A stretch of DNA of 28,043 bases, from the NCBI GenBank assembly GCA_038230975.1, contig JBBRMF010000041.1:1-28043 (forward strand), read 5' to 3'. The notes beneath the pieces are model-generated. The model had not been told where the DNA came from. It made no database searches and was given only the letters and a program-made list of their open reading frames with translations. Shown piece after piece: positions 1 through 7,499 of this stretch. Source of the stretch: JANXVV01 sp038230975 (lineage in GTDB: Bacteria > Planctomycetota > Phycisphaerae > Tepidisphaerales > Tepidisphaeraceae). The position numbers and the translations under genes are program-made. The first letter of the stretch is position 1. Every line of letters starts with the position of its first letter.

Positions 1-2949
1 GCGAACGAAGATCTTGGTGGGATCGATGCCGAGGCCCTGCTTGACGTTGACGGGGTCCGCTCCGTCGACGACCGCGATGCCGTAGATCAGTGGGCTCGTG
101 GCGGCGATGGAACTGGTGATGCCGGGACCGGTCCAGGTGGGATTAGCAACGATACCGCGAGCGGAATTGATGTAGCTCTTCACCGTGCTGAACGGCGTGG
201 CGGTACGATCCACAAGAAGGTTGCTGTTGCCGAGATCAACCTGACCACCGTTCGTGCAGATCGTCAACGCCGTCACGGAATTCGTAGCGCGCGGCGTCGA
301 TGCAGTGAATTTGACTTTTGCCAGATCGCTTACGATGAGTGTCCCCTGGCTCAACGAACCCAACGTCACCATCGCCGTGCCGGAGGCAGTGCCGATTGTC
401 ATCGAGCCCGAACCGGACACGGAACCGATAGTCCCCGTGTTCAGAATCGAGGTCAACCCATTATTAATCAAAGAAGATTGAGCGATGTTGTTGTTGACGA
501 CTAACGACCCCAATACGGTGACAGTTGAGGTGCCCGACCCGACGAGGTTGTTCACCGTAACGCCGGGAACCAGCACGACGCCGGACGTGTTGATCGTGAA
601 GTGCGCGTTGTTCGTGACTTCAGCATTCTGCGGAAGGCTGATCCCGGTGATGGCTGCGGGGGCGGTGTCAATTTGCAAGGTACCGCCGTCGATGATCGTG
701 CCACCGATGTATTTGTTCTCGGCCAGAAGGATCAAAGTTCCGGTGTTTCCGGCGGCCAGATGGAGGGCGATGTTATTTGCCGCGCCTGCAATATTGCCAT
801 TTGCAATAGGATTACCGATGGGGGCCAGCAGGGATGTGGTGGCTGTGCCATTGATCGTCAGCGTGCTGAGCTGGTCGGAGGTATTAAAGATACCCGCAAC
901 GACCTGCGCTTTGGCCGTGGCGAAGTAAGCGGGCAAATCTGTGGTGTCGGCCTTGATGGATGCAAATGTCTGGTTGTAACCGTTCAGATCGATTCCGCCG
1001 ATGCTTGACGCATTATTCGTTCCGCTACCGAAAGTGACATTCGTGTGAATCGGGAAAACGTTGTCGACATGCAGACGTTCAAGCGCGAAATTCGCGTTGT
1101 TGATGATCGTGTTGCCCGTGTAAGTGTGCTGGGCATACACTTCCATCTGCCCTTGACCACCGCCACCTTCGGAGATGGGATGGTTGGCGAAGTTGATATT
1201 CGCATCACCGGAAATGACCGCATTCGGCATGACAATCATCGTGTTATTCGACTGACTTTCGCCGAACGTGCCGGTGAAATTCAGCAGGTGATCGGGGTTG
1301 TAGATGATCGGGATGTTCATCGTCGTGGTTGTGGGATTGGCATCGGCCGTGGTGGCGATGACGGTGGCGTTCGTACCTTTGACAATGATGTGACCCGTAC
1401 CGTCGACGAACCCGCCGTTGAACTGCAGTCGATTATTACCGTCGATGATGATGTCGCCGTTGATCGACCCTGCGTTGGTGGATGCGGTGAATGCAAACGT
1501 CGTGGAATCCACGCCGTTCAGATGGATGTTGCCTGAGTTGGCCGGAAGAATGATCGCGGCCTCTCGGGAAGTGCTTGTCGCGCCCACGAATGTCAGATCT
1601 GCGGTACCGTTTTTCACGAAGGTTCCGCCGTTGCCAAACGTCCCGCTGAATGTTACGGCATTGGCACCAGTATTGAGCGTCGCGCCGTTCGTCCCGATCG
1701 TGACGCCGCGCGCGATGTTCATCGGCGCATCGGCAAAGAAGGTCGACCCGTTGTCCAACGTCAATTGAGCGCCGGCGGTTCCAAGCTGGTTGTCTGCGGT
1801 CGCGTGAAGCGTGCCACCCAGAATTTTCAAGGCACTGAAGTTCTGCGGCGAAGCAATCACCAGGTTTCCACCACCTGTTTTGGTGAAGGTGCTGCTGGCG
1901 ATCGGCCCACCCAGAATGGTATAAGTGCCGTTTGTGTGGCTCATGTTGATCGTACCCGCTGTCACACCAGCGGCGTCAACATTCACCACTGCCGTTCCAT
2001 TTGAAATTCCGTTGCCAGTGAAATTGACATTATCCTTCGATGTGAATGGAACCGTCGCACCGTTGGTATTCACCCAATTAGTATTCGCGGTGTTGGTGTT
2101 CCAATTTGTGGAACCAGGCGTCCATGTGAGATTTGCCGCAGTCGAAGTCGTTCCACCGCCGCCACCGCCACCCGAGAGCAGTAGAACTTCGTCGAAGCGC
2201 CAGTTGCCCGAGCTATTGTTGAGGGCAGCGTTGGCTTGGTTAACGTTGTCCGCACCGGTTGCCGCGTTGACGAGGCGAATTCCAAAGTTGGCATTGTTAC
2301 TAGCGCCGGCGATACCTGACAGATCGGCCGTGATCCCCTTGTACCAGGTACCCGCACCAAATTGAATGAACGATCCGATGACGGTATCGGTACTGGAACT
2401 GTTGGTTTGAACGGTCGCCAAACCTGTGCCGCTGTAGGAAAGAGCCGCATTATTCCATGAACTACCATCCGTTGTGTATTGCAGTTGCAGCTTGCCTTCG
2501 CCTTGAGTGGTCGTTTCAATATCGAAACTGATCGTCACGTTGGTGAAACCGATCGTCGATGCTTTGAATTGGGCACCCTGGGTCCCGATGGGGGCAAGCG
2601 AAGACCAACCATTTGCAGCGAGACCGGCGGTGACCGAACCACCGCGCACCCGCCACGCCAGATTCGCCGTGTTCGTATCGGAACTTCCATTCGACGCGAG
2701 CACATCAGCGATATTCTGGCTCGCATTGGGCGTGCCATAGGTATTGTCCATCCCGATCGCCGTCGCGCTGCCCGTGACCGTTCCGAGATCCGATGCGGGA
2801 TTCAAATTCAAACCGATCGAAAGGTTTTGAAAATCCCAACCGGATATCACCGTCGTCGCTTCGGACGAACCAACGCACGCCAATGACGCCATCACCGCAG
2901 CCGACAAAGCAACCTGTGATTTGATCGAACGATTTTTTCGTACCTTCAT
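1..2949 (-). CDS. secreted autotransporter-type beta-strand repeat protein, 3' end outside window
   Basis: One reading frame runs without a stop from an ATG at 2949 to the left edge, giving 983 residues of an unfinished protein. An AGGAG Shine-Dalgarno sits 8 bases before the ATG. Residues 1-32 form a Sec signal peptide (basic start, hydrophobic stretch, cleavage near SEA-TT). Residues about 35-258 look like a secreted beta-sandwich region, followed by a run of seven glycines at about 259-265. The rest is rich in Gly, Asn, Thr and Ser and carries motifs typical of autotransporter-associated beta-strand repeats, for example FTKTGGGNLVI near 354, GTFGNGGTFVKNGTADLTF near 433-451 and GGTIIDGGTLQID near 746-758. 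Such repeats predict a right-handed beta-helix at the cell surface or outside the cell. In Planctomycetota these proteins often end in a dockerin-like or PEP-CTERM tail; whether this one does cannot be seen. Function unknown; adhesin or matrix protein is inference. Confidence 0.9.
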   Translation of the reverse strand, partial: MKVRKNRSIKSQVALSAAVMASLACVGSSEATTVISGWDFQNLSIGLNLNPASDLGTVTGSATAIGMDNTYGTPNASQNIADVLASNGSSDTNTANLAWRVRGGSVTAGLAANGWSSLAPIGTQGAQFKASTIGFTNVTISFDIETTTQGEGKLQLQYTTDGSSWNNAALSYSGTGLATVQTNSSSTDTVIGSFIQFGAGTWYKGITADLSGIAGASNNANFGIRLVNAATGADNVNQANAALNNSSGNWRFDEVLLLSGGGGGGGTTSTAANLTWTPGSTNWNTNTANTNWVNTNGATVPFTSKDNVNFTGNGISNGTAVVNVDAAGVTAGTINMSHTNGTYTILGGPIASSTFTKTGGGNLVIASPQNFSALKILGGTLHATADNQLGTAGAQLTLDNGSTFFADAPMNIARGVTIGTNGATLNTGANAVTFSGTFGNGGTFVKNGTADLTFVGATSTSREAAIILPANSGNIHLNGVDSTTFAFTASTNAGSINGDIIIDGNNRLQFNGGFVDGTGHIIVKGTNATVIATTADANPTTTTMNIPIIYNPDHLLNFTGTFGESQSNNTMIVMPNAVISGDANINFANHPISEGGGGQGQMEVYAQHTYTGNTIINNANFALERLHVDNVFPIHTNVTFGSGTNNASSIGGIDLNGYNQTFASIKADTTDLPAYFATAKAQVVAGIFNTSDQLSTLTINGTATTSLLAPIGNPIANGNIAGAANNIALHLAAGNTGTLILLAENKYIGGTIIDGGTLQIDTAPAAITGISLPQNAEVTNNAHFTINTSGVVLVPGVTVNNLVGSGTSTVTVLGSLVVNNNIAQSSLINNGLTSILNTGTIGSVSGSGSMTIGTASGTAMVTLGSLSQGTLIVSDLAKVKFTASTPRATNSVTALTICTNGGQVDLGNSNLLVDRTATPFSTVKSYINSARGIVANPTWTGPGITSSIAATSPLIYGIAVVDGADPVNVKQGLGIDPTKIFVR

Positions 2950-3289
2950 TGGTAACTCTCCTCTATCTCCGCGAACTTTGGATTGTTCACTTCCGACACA
3001 CATTGTGCGGAAGGACACAGCAAGCCAGGGAAATCGGGTTCGATTTCTCGGCTCAATTCACATTTTTTAAGAATAGAAACGACTGGGTCTTGAACTTGGC
3101 TCAATTTAGGTGGAACTCAATCGTCCATCGAACGAGATTGCTCAAAACAGATTGTCCCAAGGCTCACAGTACCGTTGCGCTCTTCGTAGAAAAACTTATC
3201 CGCACAGAGCTTGAGAAATTATTCGTAGCCCTTACTTCGGAAATCCATTCGAGCGCCTACCGGAGTCTGCACGAATCAATCACGTTTAG
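2950..3289. other. 340-base gene-free leader with two hairpins
   Basis: No convincing gene. This is the 5' leader and promoter region of the beta-strand repeat gene and the downstream side of the pseudopilin gene. Two stem-loops are visible. One is at 2991-3012: TTCCG, one bulged A, CACA, a CAT loop, then TGTG and CGGAA. The other is at 3030-3047: GAAATCG, loop GGTT, CGATTTC. The first lies about 42-63 bases before the start codon of the beta-strand gene and could be an operator or an mRNA leader structure. No clear -35/-10 pair was recognised. Confidence 0.4.
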
Positions 3290-4207
3290 TTAGTTTTCAG
3301 GGCCAAAGGGATCCCACACCACACGGTCAGGATAGTTGTAATCATTCTTAACTGGATCGGACGGAGTGGTGACCTGTTGGTTAGAAAACCACGCCACATG
3401 ACCGTCGGCAAACCCGATGAATCCCCCGTTGCGGTGACGTGCTGTGAAGCGCTTGTGCTCACCGCGCACTTGCCCCAGGCTCTTGGCGTAGTTTTTGTCA
3501 CCTGAAAGAAGCTCCCCAGGAATCATTCGCTTCTCCATAAAAATCACGACAGCCGCACCAGGGTGAAGCTGACTCATTTTTTGCGTTTTCTGCGTGGCGT
3601 TCAGCTTGGAATTCAAGACATAACACAGATAGGTGGGTCGAGCTTGCGGAACGCCACTCCCGGGTGCCCCACCCCATAGCCAGAGATATCCGTCAGTCTT
3701 CGGAGCGACTCCCGCATTTTTATCCGTGGCGGTCGTTTGCGGATCATCGGCCGCAGGACACACAAAGACGCTATTTGCACCCTGATGGGCAAGAGGTACA
3801 CCTTTGAGCAAATAATTCGTCTGCTGTTCCGAATACGTGGGCTGATTTAAATTAGTGGGTGCCGCATTGAACCACAGACCGGTTTCATCCCAGGAAGCCC
3901 CTTGGGGCAAACCGGCAGTGACGGGACTGGCGATCGTTCCATCCCCACCCTCGTAGGGGAGCGAACCTTTCTGGCTGTCCGCATACATAAAGACGCCGAG
4001 ACAAAGCTGTCGAAGGTTATTGAGGCATTTGACTTCCTGTGCCGCCTTGCGTGCCTTGCTTAACGCAGGCAGTAGGATTCCCACCAGAAGCGCAATGATG
4101 CCGATCACCACAAGCAATTCGACCAGCGTAAATCCACGATGTTGTAAACGAAACGACTGGATGCGCGAGGCGTGTTTGGATTGAAACGGTGACTGTACTC
4201 TATGCAT
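3290..4207 (-). CDS. prepilin-type N-terminal cleavage/methylation domain protein (pseudopilin)
   Basis: A 305-residue type II secretion-like pseudopilin. Residues 25-30 are GFTLVE, the prepilin peptidase site with the conserved Glu at +5. A hydrophobic helix follows (LLVVIGIIALLVGILLPAL), then a coiled segment (KARKAAQEVKCLNNLRQL) typical of the large planctomycete/verrucomicrobial H-x9-DG family. Near the C-terminus GFADGHVAWF matches the family's DG motif. The protein should be cut on the cytoplasmic side by a prepilin peptidase and held in the inner membrane by its helix. I chose the ATG at 4207; a TTG one codon upstream is also in frame. The 24-residue leader before the cleavage Gly is long but usual in this family. 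The gene stands alone with no other secretion genes nearby, which is common for these highly duplicated planctomycete pseudopilins. Exact role unknown. Confidence 0.88.
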   Translation of the reverse strand: MHRVQSPFQSKHASRIQSFRLQHRGFTLVELLVVIGIIALLVGILLPALSKARKAAQEVKCLNNLRQLCLGVFMYADSQKGSLPYEGGDGTIASPVTAGLPQGASWDETGLWFNAAPTNLNQPTYSEQQTNYLLKGVPLAHQGANSVFVCPAADDPQTTATDKNAGVAPKTDGYLWLWGGAPGSGVPQARPTYLCYVLNSKLNATQKTQKMSQLHPGAAVVIFMEKRMIPGELLSGDKNYAKSLGQVRGEHKRFTARHRNGGFIGFADGHVAWFSNQQVTTPSDPVKNDYNYPDRVVWDPFGPEN

Positions 4208-4300
4208 CAATACTTCGCTCTCTTAAGATAGCGCCATCCGGATGACGCCCAAACGCGATTGCGACCGTTGTCCAGGACGCCTTTGGGAGCGGGAAGTATC

Positions 4301-4360
4301 TCTATGATTATTTAGTTATAATGAAAGCAATATAAGGAAATAGAAAATAATGCTTGCGAT
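4301..4360 (-). promoter_or_regulatory. AT-rich possible promoter region for the pseudopilin gene
   Basis: The 206-base spacer before the pseudopilin gene has an abruptly AT-rich block at about 4301-4360, with a TATAAC on the minus strand at 4315-4320 suited to a -10 box. No good -35 hexamer lies at 17 bases, so this is suggestive only. Confidence 0.25.
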
Positions 4361-4416
4361 TGATTTAGTCTTGGAGAACAAAAGAACGGGCTTCGAAACT
4401 CGAATCAAATCAGAAG

Positions 4417-5478
4417 TCAATTCGTCGATTTCTTTTCCACGATCCATACATTTCGAAATGCGACCGGGTTGCCGTGATCTTGAAGATACAACGGACCCGA
4501 TTGTACATTTTCAGTGGCGTCTTCCTTCTTACCCCCGCCGGTGGAACCCTCAATTTCAATCTTATTGTGAATGACGACTCCATTGTGGTTTACGGTCACG
4601 ATCGCATTGGATTTCTTCACACCATTTTCAAAGCGCGCGGCCGTGAAATCGATGTCGTAGGTTTGCCAGGTGAGCGCGGGATAGCACATGTTGACGACCG
4701 GCGCGGTCTTGGTGTAAATGCCGCCGCATTCGTTATCCATGCCTTTCAGACCGAAGCTATCCAGCACTTGAGTTTCATAACGGTGCTGAAGATAGACACC
4801 GCTGTTGCCGCGCTCCTGCCCGTGGGCGAACGGTTTGAACGCGAGATTGAACTCAATATGCAGAACGAAGTCGGTGAACTTCTGCTTGGATTCTCCGCCT
4901 TGTGCCATCAGTCCGCCGGGCAATAGCTTTGCGCCGTTGAAAGCATCGACATTAGAGCCATCGAACAGGACGATTGCCCCGGCGGGCGGCTTGGCTCCTT
5001 CCGCGGGGCTATGCCGGATCGTGTGCTTCAGTTCAAACGTTTCGCCGGCCTCGGTTTTGCCGGTCAGTGATTCGCCGGCGATCGTCGCGCTGAAACCGGG
5101 TTTGAAGACCAGATCCGGGGCTTTGTGACCGTCGCCGCGAACAAATTTTTCGGTAGGCGCGAAGACGACTTTGTCGCCATCCAGCTTACCGTCAGATTCG
5201 TAGCGGGTTTTGCCATCCCAACCTGCGCCGGGCAATCCACCCGGTTCAAAAACCGCGTGAAAATTTCCACCGCCATTGGCGATGACCTGAGCGCCCCATT
5301 TGGCCGAGCCGGCACTGCCTTCATATTCACCCTGCAATTTGTACTCAATGCCGGCTGACTCCGGATCGACGAAGGTCGTTTTGATTTTCGGATCCTCGAC
5401 TTTCCTGGGTTTAGCGTCAGCGGCGTAAACACTGGTAGCGGCGGCGAGTAATCCCAATGCAAGTGCAAAACGTTTCAT
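4417..5478 (-). CDS. secreted DUF1080 (3-keto-disaccharide hydrolase fold) protein
   Basis: A 353-residue exported protein. The signal peptide is MKRFALALGLLAAATSVYA, cut near residue 19-20. Residues about 30-160 form an N-terminal region rich in Gly and beta strands. Residues about 166-350 match the DUF1080 (3-keto-disaccharide hydrolase, LamG-like beta-sandwich) family: it opens with AIVLFDGSNVDAFNG, contains FVLHIEFNLAF and RGNSGVYLQHRYETQVLDSFG, and ends with GPLYLQDHGNPVAFRNVWI, the classic end of these domains. GGAGAA lies 8 bases before the ATG, supporting the start. The family is much expanded in Planctomycetota and Verrucomicrobiota, where members bind or cleave glycans and 3-keto sugars in the periplasm. 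Here substrate and catalysis are unknown. The gene appears monocistronic, followed by the pseudopilin gene after a 209-base gap. Confidence 0.9.
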   Translation of the reverse strand: MKRFALALGLLAAATSVYAADAKPRKVEDPKIKTTFVDPESAGIEYKLQGEYEGSAGSAKWGAQVIANGGGNFHAVFEPGGLPGAGWDGKTRYESDGKLDGDKVVFAPTEKFVRGDGHKAPDLVFKPGFSATIAGESLTGKTEAGETFELKHTIRHSPAEGAKPPAGAIVLFDGSNVDAFNGAKLLPGGLMAQGGESKQKFTDFVLHIEFNLAFKPFAHGQERGNSGVYLQHRYETQVLDSFGLKGMDNECGGIYTKTAPVVNMCYPALTWQTYDIDFTAARFENGVKKSNAIVTVNHNGVVIHNKIEIEGSTGGGKKEDATENVQSGPLYLQDHGNPVAFRNVWIVEKKSTN

Positions 5479-5593
5479 GGATGGTTCTCCGGTTATTGTG
5501 CGTAGAGGCGTTGTGGAAAGATACCCAAGCGCGGGCGAGGTGTTTAAAACTACGGGGTAGTAGGGCGGTTTTCAAGATGGTGTTGCATTCTTT

Positions 5594-5703
5594 GCAGAGT
5601 CCTTTTTAGGTGGCGTGGGCGTCTCGCCCGCGTTTTCTTCAGAAGAAAGCACGGGCGAGACGCCCATGCAACCATTTCTACCAAGTGCTAACGCGGACTC
5701 TGC
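5594..5703. repeat. intergenic inverted repeat, family A copy 1, nested in outer arms
   Basis: The main arms at 5614-5630 and 5652-5669 carry TGGGCGTCTCGCCCG and its complement (one G-T mismatch). The loop between them is itself palindromic (TTTCTTC A GAAGAAA). Outside them, GCAGAGTCC at 5594-5602 pairs with GGACTCTGC at 5695-5703. The element fills the spacer between the DUF1080 gene start and the exonuclease gene end. A second copy of the main arms lies at 18554-18627. Confidence 0.85.
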
Positions 5704-5727
5704 GAAAACGTATGACTTGGACAAATC

Positions 5728-6585
5728 TTACGTTTCGGGGAGATCCTCAATCCGCGTCAACTGCACGATTCTTTCGATCTTGAAAGTCCTTTGTGCAGCT
5801 CGCAGGTGACAGTGAGCCACCAGCGTGAGTTCACCGTTAAAACGCCGCACGCTGATGGGTTCGATCATCCGCTGTGTTCGCTGTTCGCGAGCATCGAGAT
5901 ATTCCATCAGTACCGGTTTACGCTGCTCAAGCGCTTCTTCCAATTCCAATGGCAACACCGGCTCGCGCGACGAAACGGGCAGAATCCCCATGGCCCCGCC
6001 CTGCGCGATCAATGCATCCGCCAACGAAGTTTGCCATCCTGCCAGAGGCTCCATCAACTTCTCGAACACGAGATACGTAGTTTGTGCATCAGCCAATGCG
6101 CGATGGGCGGTCACGGGTTGGATTCCAAGGCGCGGGGCCAATCGTTGCAATCCGTTACCCCCGCGACCGAATCTTCGTCGCGCCAGTCGGACGGTGTCCA
6201 TGACGTGCGCGCCGGGGAATGCGTCGGCGATCTGCAGGCCACAACAGCGAAATTCTTTGCTGAGAAATGATAAGTCAAATCGCACGTTGTGTCCCACCAC
6301 AACCGCACCGCTCATCAATTCCATCGCACGGGGGAGTTGCTCGATGAACGTGGGTTGCCCATCGACCATTTGTTGCGAGATGCCGGTGAGTACGGTGATG
6401 CCCGGCCCGATGTTCCGCTTGGGATTAATCAACTGCTGGTATTCCGCCACGATGCGTCCACCCTCGACGCGGACGATGCCGAGCTCGATCACGCGATCGC
6501 CGAAATCGGCCGAGGCACCCGTGGTTTCAGTATCGACGAATGCGAACGGAATTTCACGAAGAGGTTGTAGGAGCGAAATAGGCAT
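5728..6585 (-). CDS. DnaQ-type 3'-5' exonuclease fused to a WYL-like domain
   Basis: A 285-residue two-domain protein. Residues 12-175 are a DEDDh exonuclease of the DNA polymerase III epsilon/DnaQ superfamily. The metal and catalytic residues are visible: Asp18 and Glu20 in DTETTG, Asp104 in HNVRFD, and His161 and Asp166 in HRALADAQ. Residues about 213-280 (LEEALEQRKPVLMEYLD, then RMIEPISVRRFNGELTLVAHCHLRAAQRTFKIERI) follow the WYL-domain pattern: a beta-barrel segment ending in an R-x-F...-RI motif that in other proteins binds nucleic acid or nucleotide ligands. A short linker near 193-212 separates the domains. The nuclease should trim single-stranded 3' ends using Mg2+ or Mn2+; the WYL part may regulate it or bind the substrate. 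The protein is too short and lacks the contacts to be sure it is the replicative epsilon subunit. No clear Shine-Dalgarno precedes the ATG. Confidence 0.88.
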   Translation of the reverse strand: MPISLLQPLREIPFAFVDTETTGASADFGDRVIELGIVRVEGGRIVAEYQQLINPKRNIGPGITVLTGISQQMVDGQPTFIEQLPRAMELMSGAVVVGHNVRFDLSFLSKEFRCCGLQIADAFPGAHVMDTVRLARRRFGRGGNGLQRLAPRLGIQPVTAHRALADAQTTYLVFEKLMEPLAGWQTSLADALIAQGGAMGILPVSSREPVLPLELEEALEQRKPVLMEYLDAREQRTQRMIEPISVRRFNGELTLVAHCHLRAAQRTFKIERIVQLTRIEDLPET

Positions 6586-6661
6586 GCGAATCGTTTTGGC
6601 TATCGCATGTTACGCCACTGAGTTGCATTCGTTCGGGAACTGGGAGGGAACTTTTGCACTC

Positions 6662-6820
6662 AGAGCGTTTCGCACGTTGGAGTAGCGACATCAGTGGGTG
6701 CCACAGGTCGCGGTACTCCGAGACCTGTGGGTGTCGGCGAGCAAAAAACAAAGGTCTCGGAGTACCGCGACCCGTGGCACCCGACATCGGGCAACCTACC
6801 AACCTGAAAAATCCTCTAAA
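6662..6820. repeat. intergenic inverted repeat, family B copy 1 (long form)
   Basis: The core arms, 31 bases each, are 6696-6726 and 6752-6782, with one mismatch and a 25-base A-rich loop. They contain GTCGCGGTACTCCGAGACC and its complement. Weaker outer arms extend the element to about 6662 (AGAGCGTTT) and 6820 (right flank read inward: TTTAGAGGATTTTTCAGG). It sits between the exonuclease gene start and the small membrane protein gene end. Related copies lie at 9556-9709 and 16392-16475. Confidence 0.9.
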
Positions 6821-6830
6821 GCAGAACAGG

Positions 6831-6986
6831 TCAGCCATGACGCATCGGATACGTGGTCTTGAAGTAAAGTATCAAAAGAAACACGACCCATGCGGCAAAG
6901 GCGAAGCACAGACCCATCAGGAGCCGCCTCTGCGGTTTGAGCGGAGGCTTGAATTCCATCTGAGGTGCCGCGTTATTCGTTTTCAT
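6831..6986 (-). CDS. small single-pass membrane protein, 51 residues
   Basis: A short reading frame, ATG at 6986 to TGA at 6831-6833. It begins MKTNNAAPQMEFKPPLKPQRR, a polar and basic N-terminal tail; then one hydrophobic helix (LLMGLCFAFAAWVVFLLILYF, residues about 22-42); then a short tail ending in Met-Arg-His-Gly. The basic residues before the helix predict that the N-terminus stays in the cytoplasm. The gene starts 14 bases after the stop of the Minf_1886 gene on the same strand, so the two are probably co-transcribed, with metG upstream. The clean tail-helix-tail layout and tight spacing are why I call it a real gene. I do not recognise a family and assign no function. Confidence 0.65.
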   Translation of the reverse strand: MKTNNAAPQMEFKPPLKPQRRLLMGLCFAFAAWVVFLLILYFKTTYPMRHG

Positions 6987-7000
6987 CGCATCGGCCCCAT

Positions 7001-7423
7001 CTATCTGATTCGGCTGACAATGCGATAACTGGTCTCGAAGCCAATCGCAAAATCAAAAACATGGCGAAAATCTTCCAGGGTGTCGTTTTCAGTCTTGGCC
7101 ATTTCCCCAGTTTCGATCAAACGGAAGACTATTTTTCCGAAGTCATCGGTTTGAAAGATGCTCCATCGCTGCAACACCGTGCGGGCGAGAAGGCCCCATT
7201 GCAGAAGGGCGTACTGTCGCAATCCTTCACAAAGTTGTTGGCCGGACACATGCCGACTGACCTCGGGGTTGGTCACTTCCGCGTGGATTTGCTCGACGGT
7301 GAACGACAGCCCTCGGCGCACGAAGTCTATCGCATCGATACAAAACGCCGGCTCTTCTTCAATCACCTGTTCCAACGTTTTTTGCGAATGCGAGTGTGGT
7401 GGGTGTTCTTCCTGCGGTGGCAT
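7001..7423 (-). CDS. Minf_1886 family protein
   Basis: A 140-residue soluble protein that matches the Minf_1886 family, a small conserved family of Planctomycetota and Verrucomicrobiota. The diagnostic stretch is RHVSGQQLCEGLRQYALLQWG, followed by TVLQRWSIFQTDDFGKIVFRLIETGEMAKTENDTLEDF and a C-terminal FDF...F segment. The N-terminal 20 residues (rich in His, Pro and Glu) are variable. The family has no established function; the acidic and aromatic pattern suggests a small all-alpha fold acting in the cytoplasm. The gene lies 76 bases downstream of metG and is followed by the small membrane protein gene, so it is probably transcribed with metG. No Shine-Dalgarno is seen before the ATG. Confidence 0.88.
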   Translation of the reverse strand: MPPQEEHPPHSHSQKTLEQVIEEEPAFCIDAIDFVRRGLSFTVEQIHAEVTNPEVSRHVSGQQLCEGLRQYALLQWGLLARTVLQRWSIFQTDDFGKIVFRLIETGEMAKTENDTLEDFRHVFDFAIGFETSYRIVSRIR

Positions 7424-7499
7424 GCCATTTAGTTTAACCGACGCGACGGTCAGACGCCAAGTAATCTATTTTTTACATCAATAGCGGATTCGCATTTTT

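Noticed and set aside
2949..3293. 114-residue plus-strand frame in the leader of the beta-strand gene
   Set aside because: Non-ATG-like context, no Shine-Dalgarno and no domain features; the region looks like a promoter and leader.
5970..6010. MGILPVSSREPVLP linker of the exonuclease as a possible repeat-derived insertion
   Set aside because: The peptide resembles ones often encoded by planctomycete repeats, but no matching inverted arm or second copy is visible in the window.
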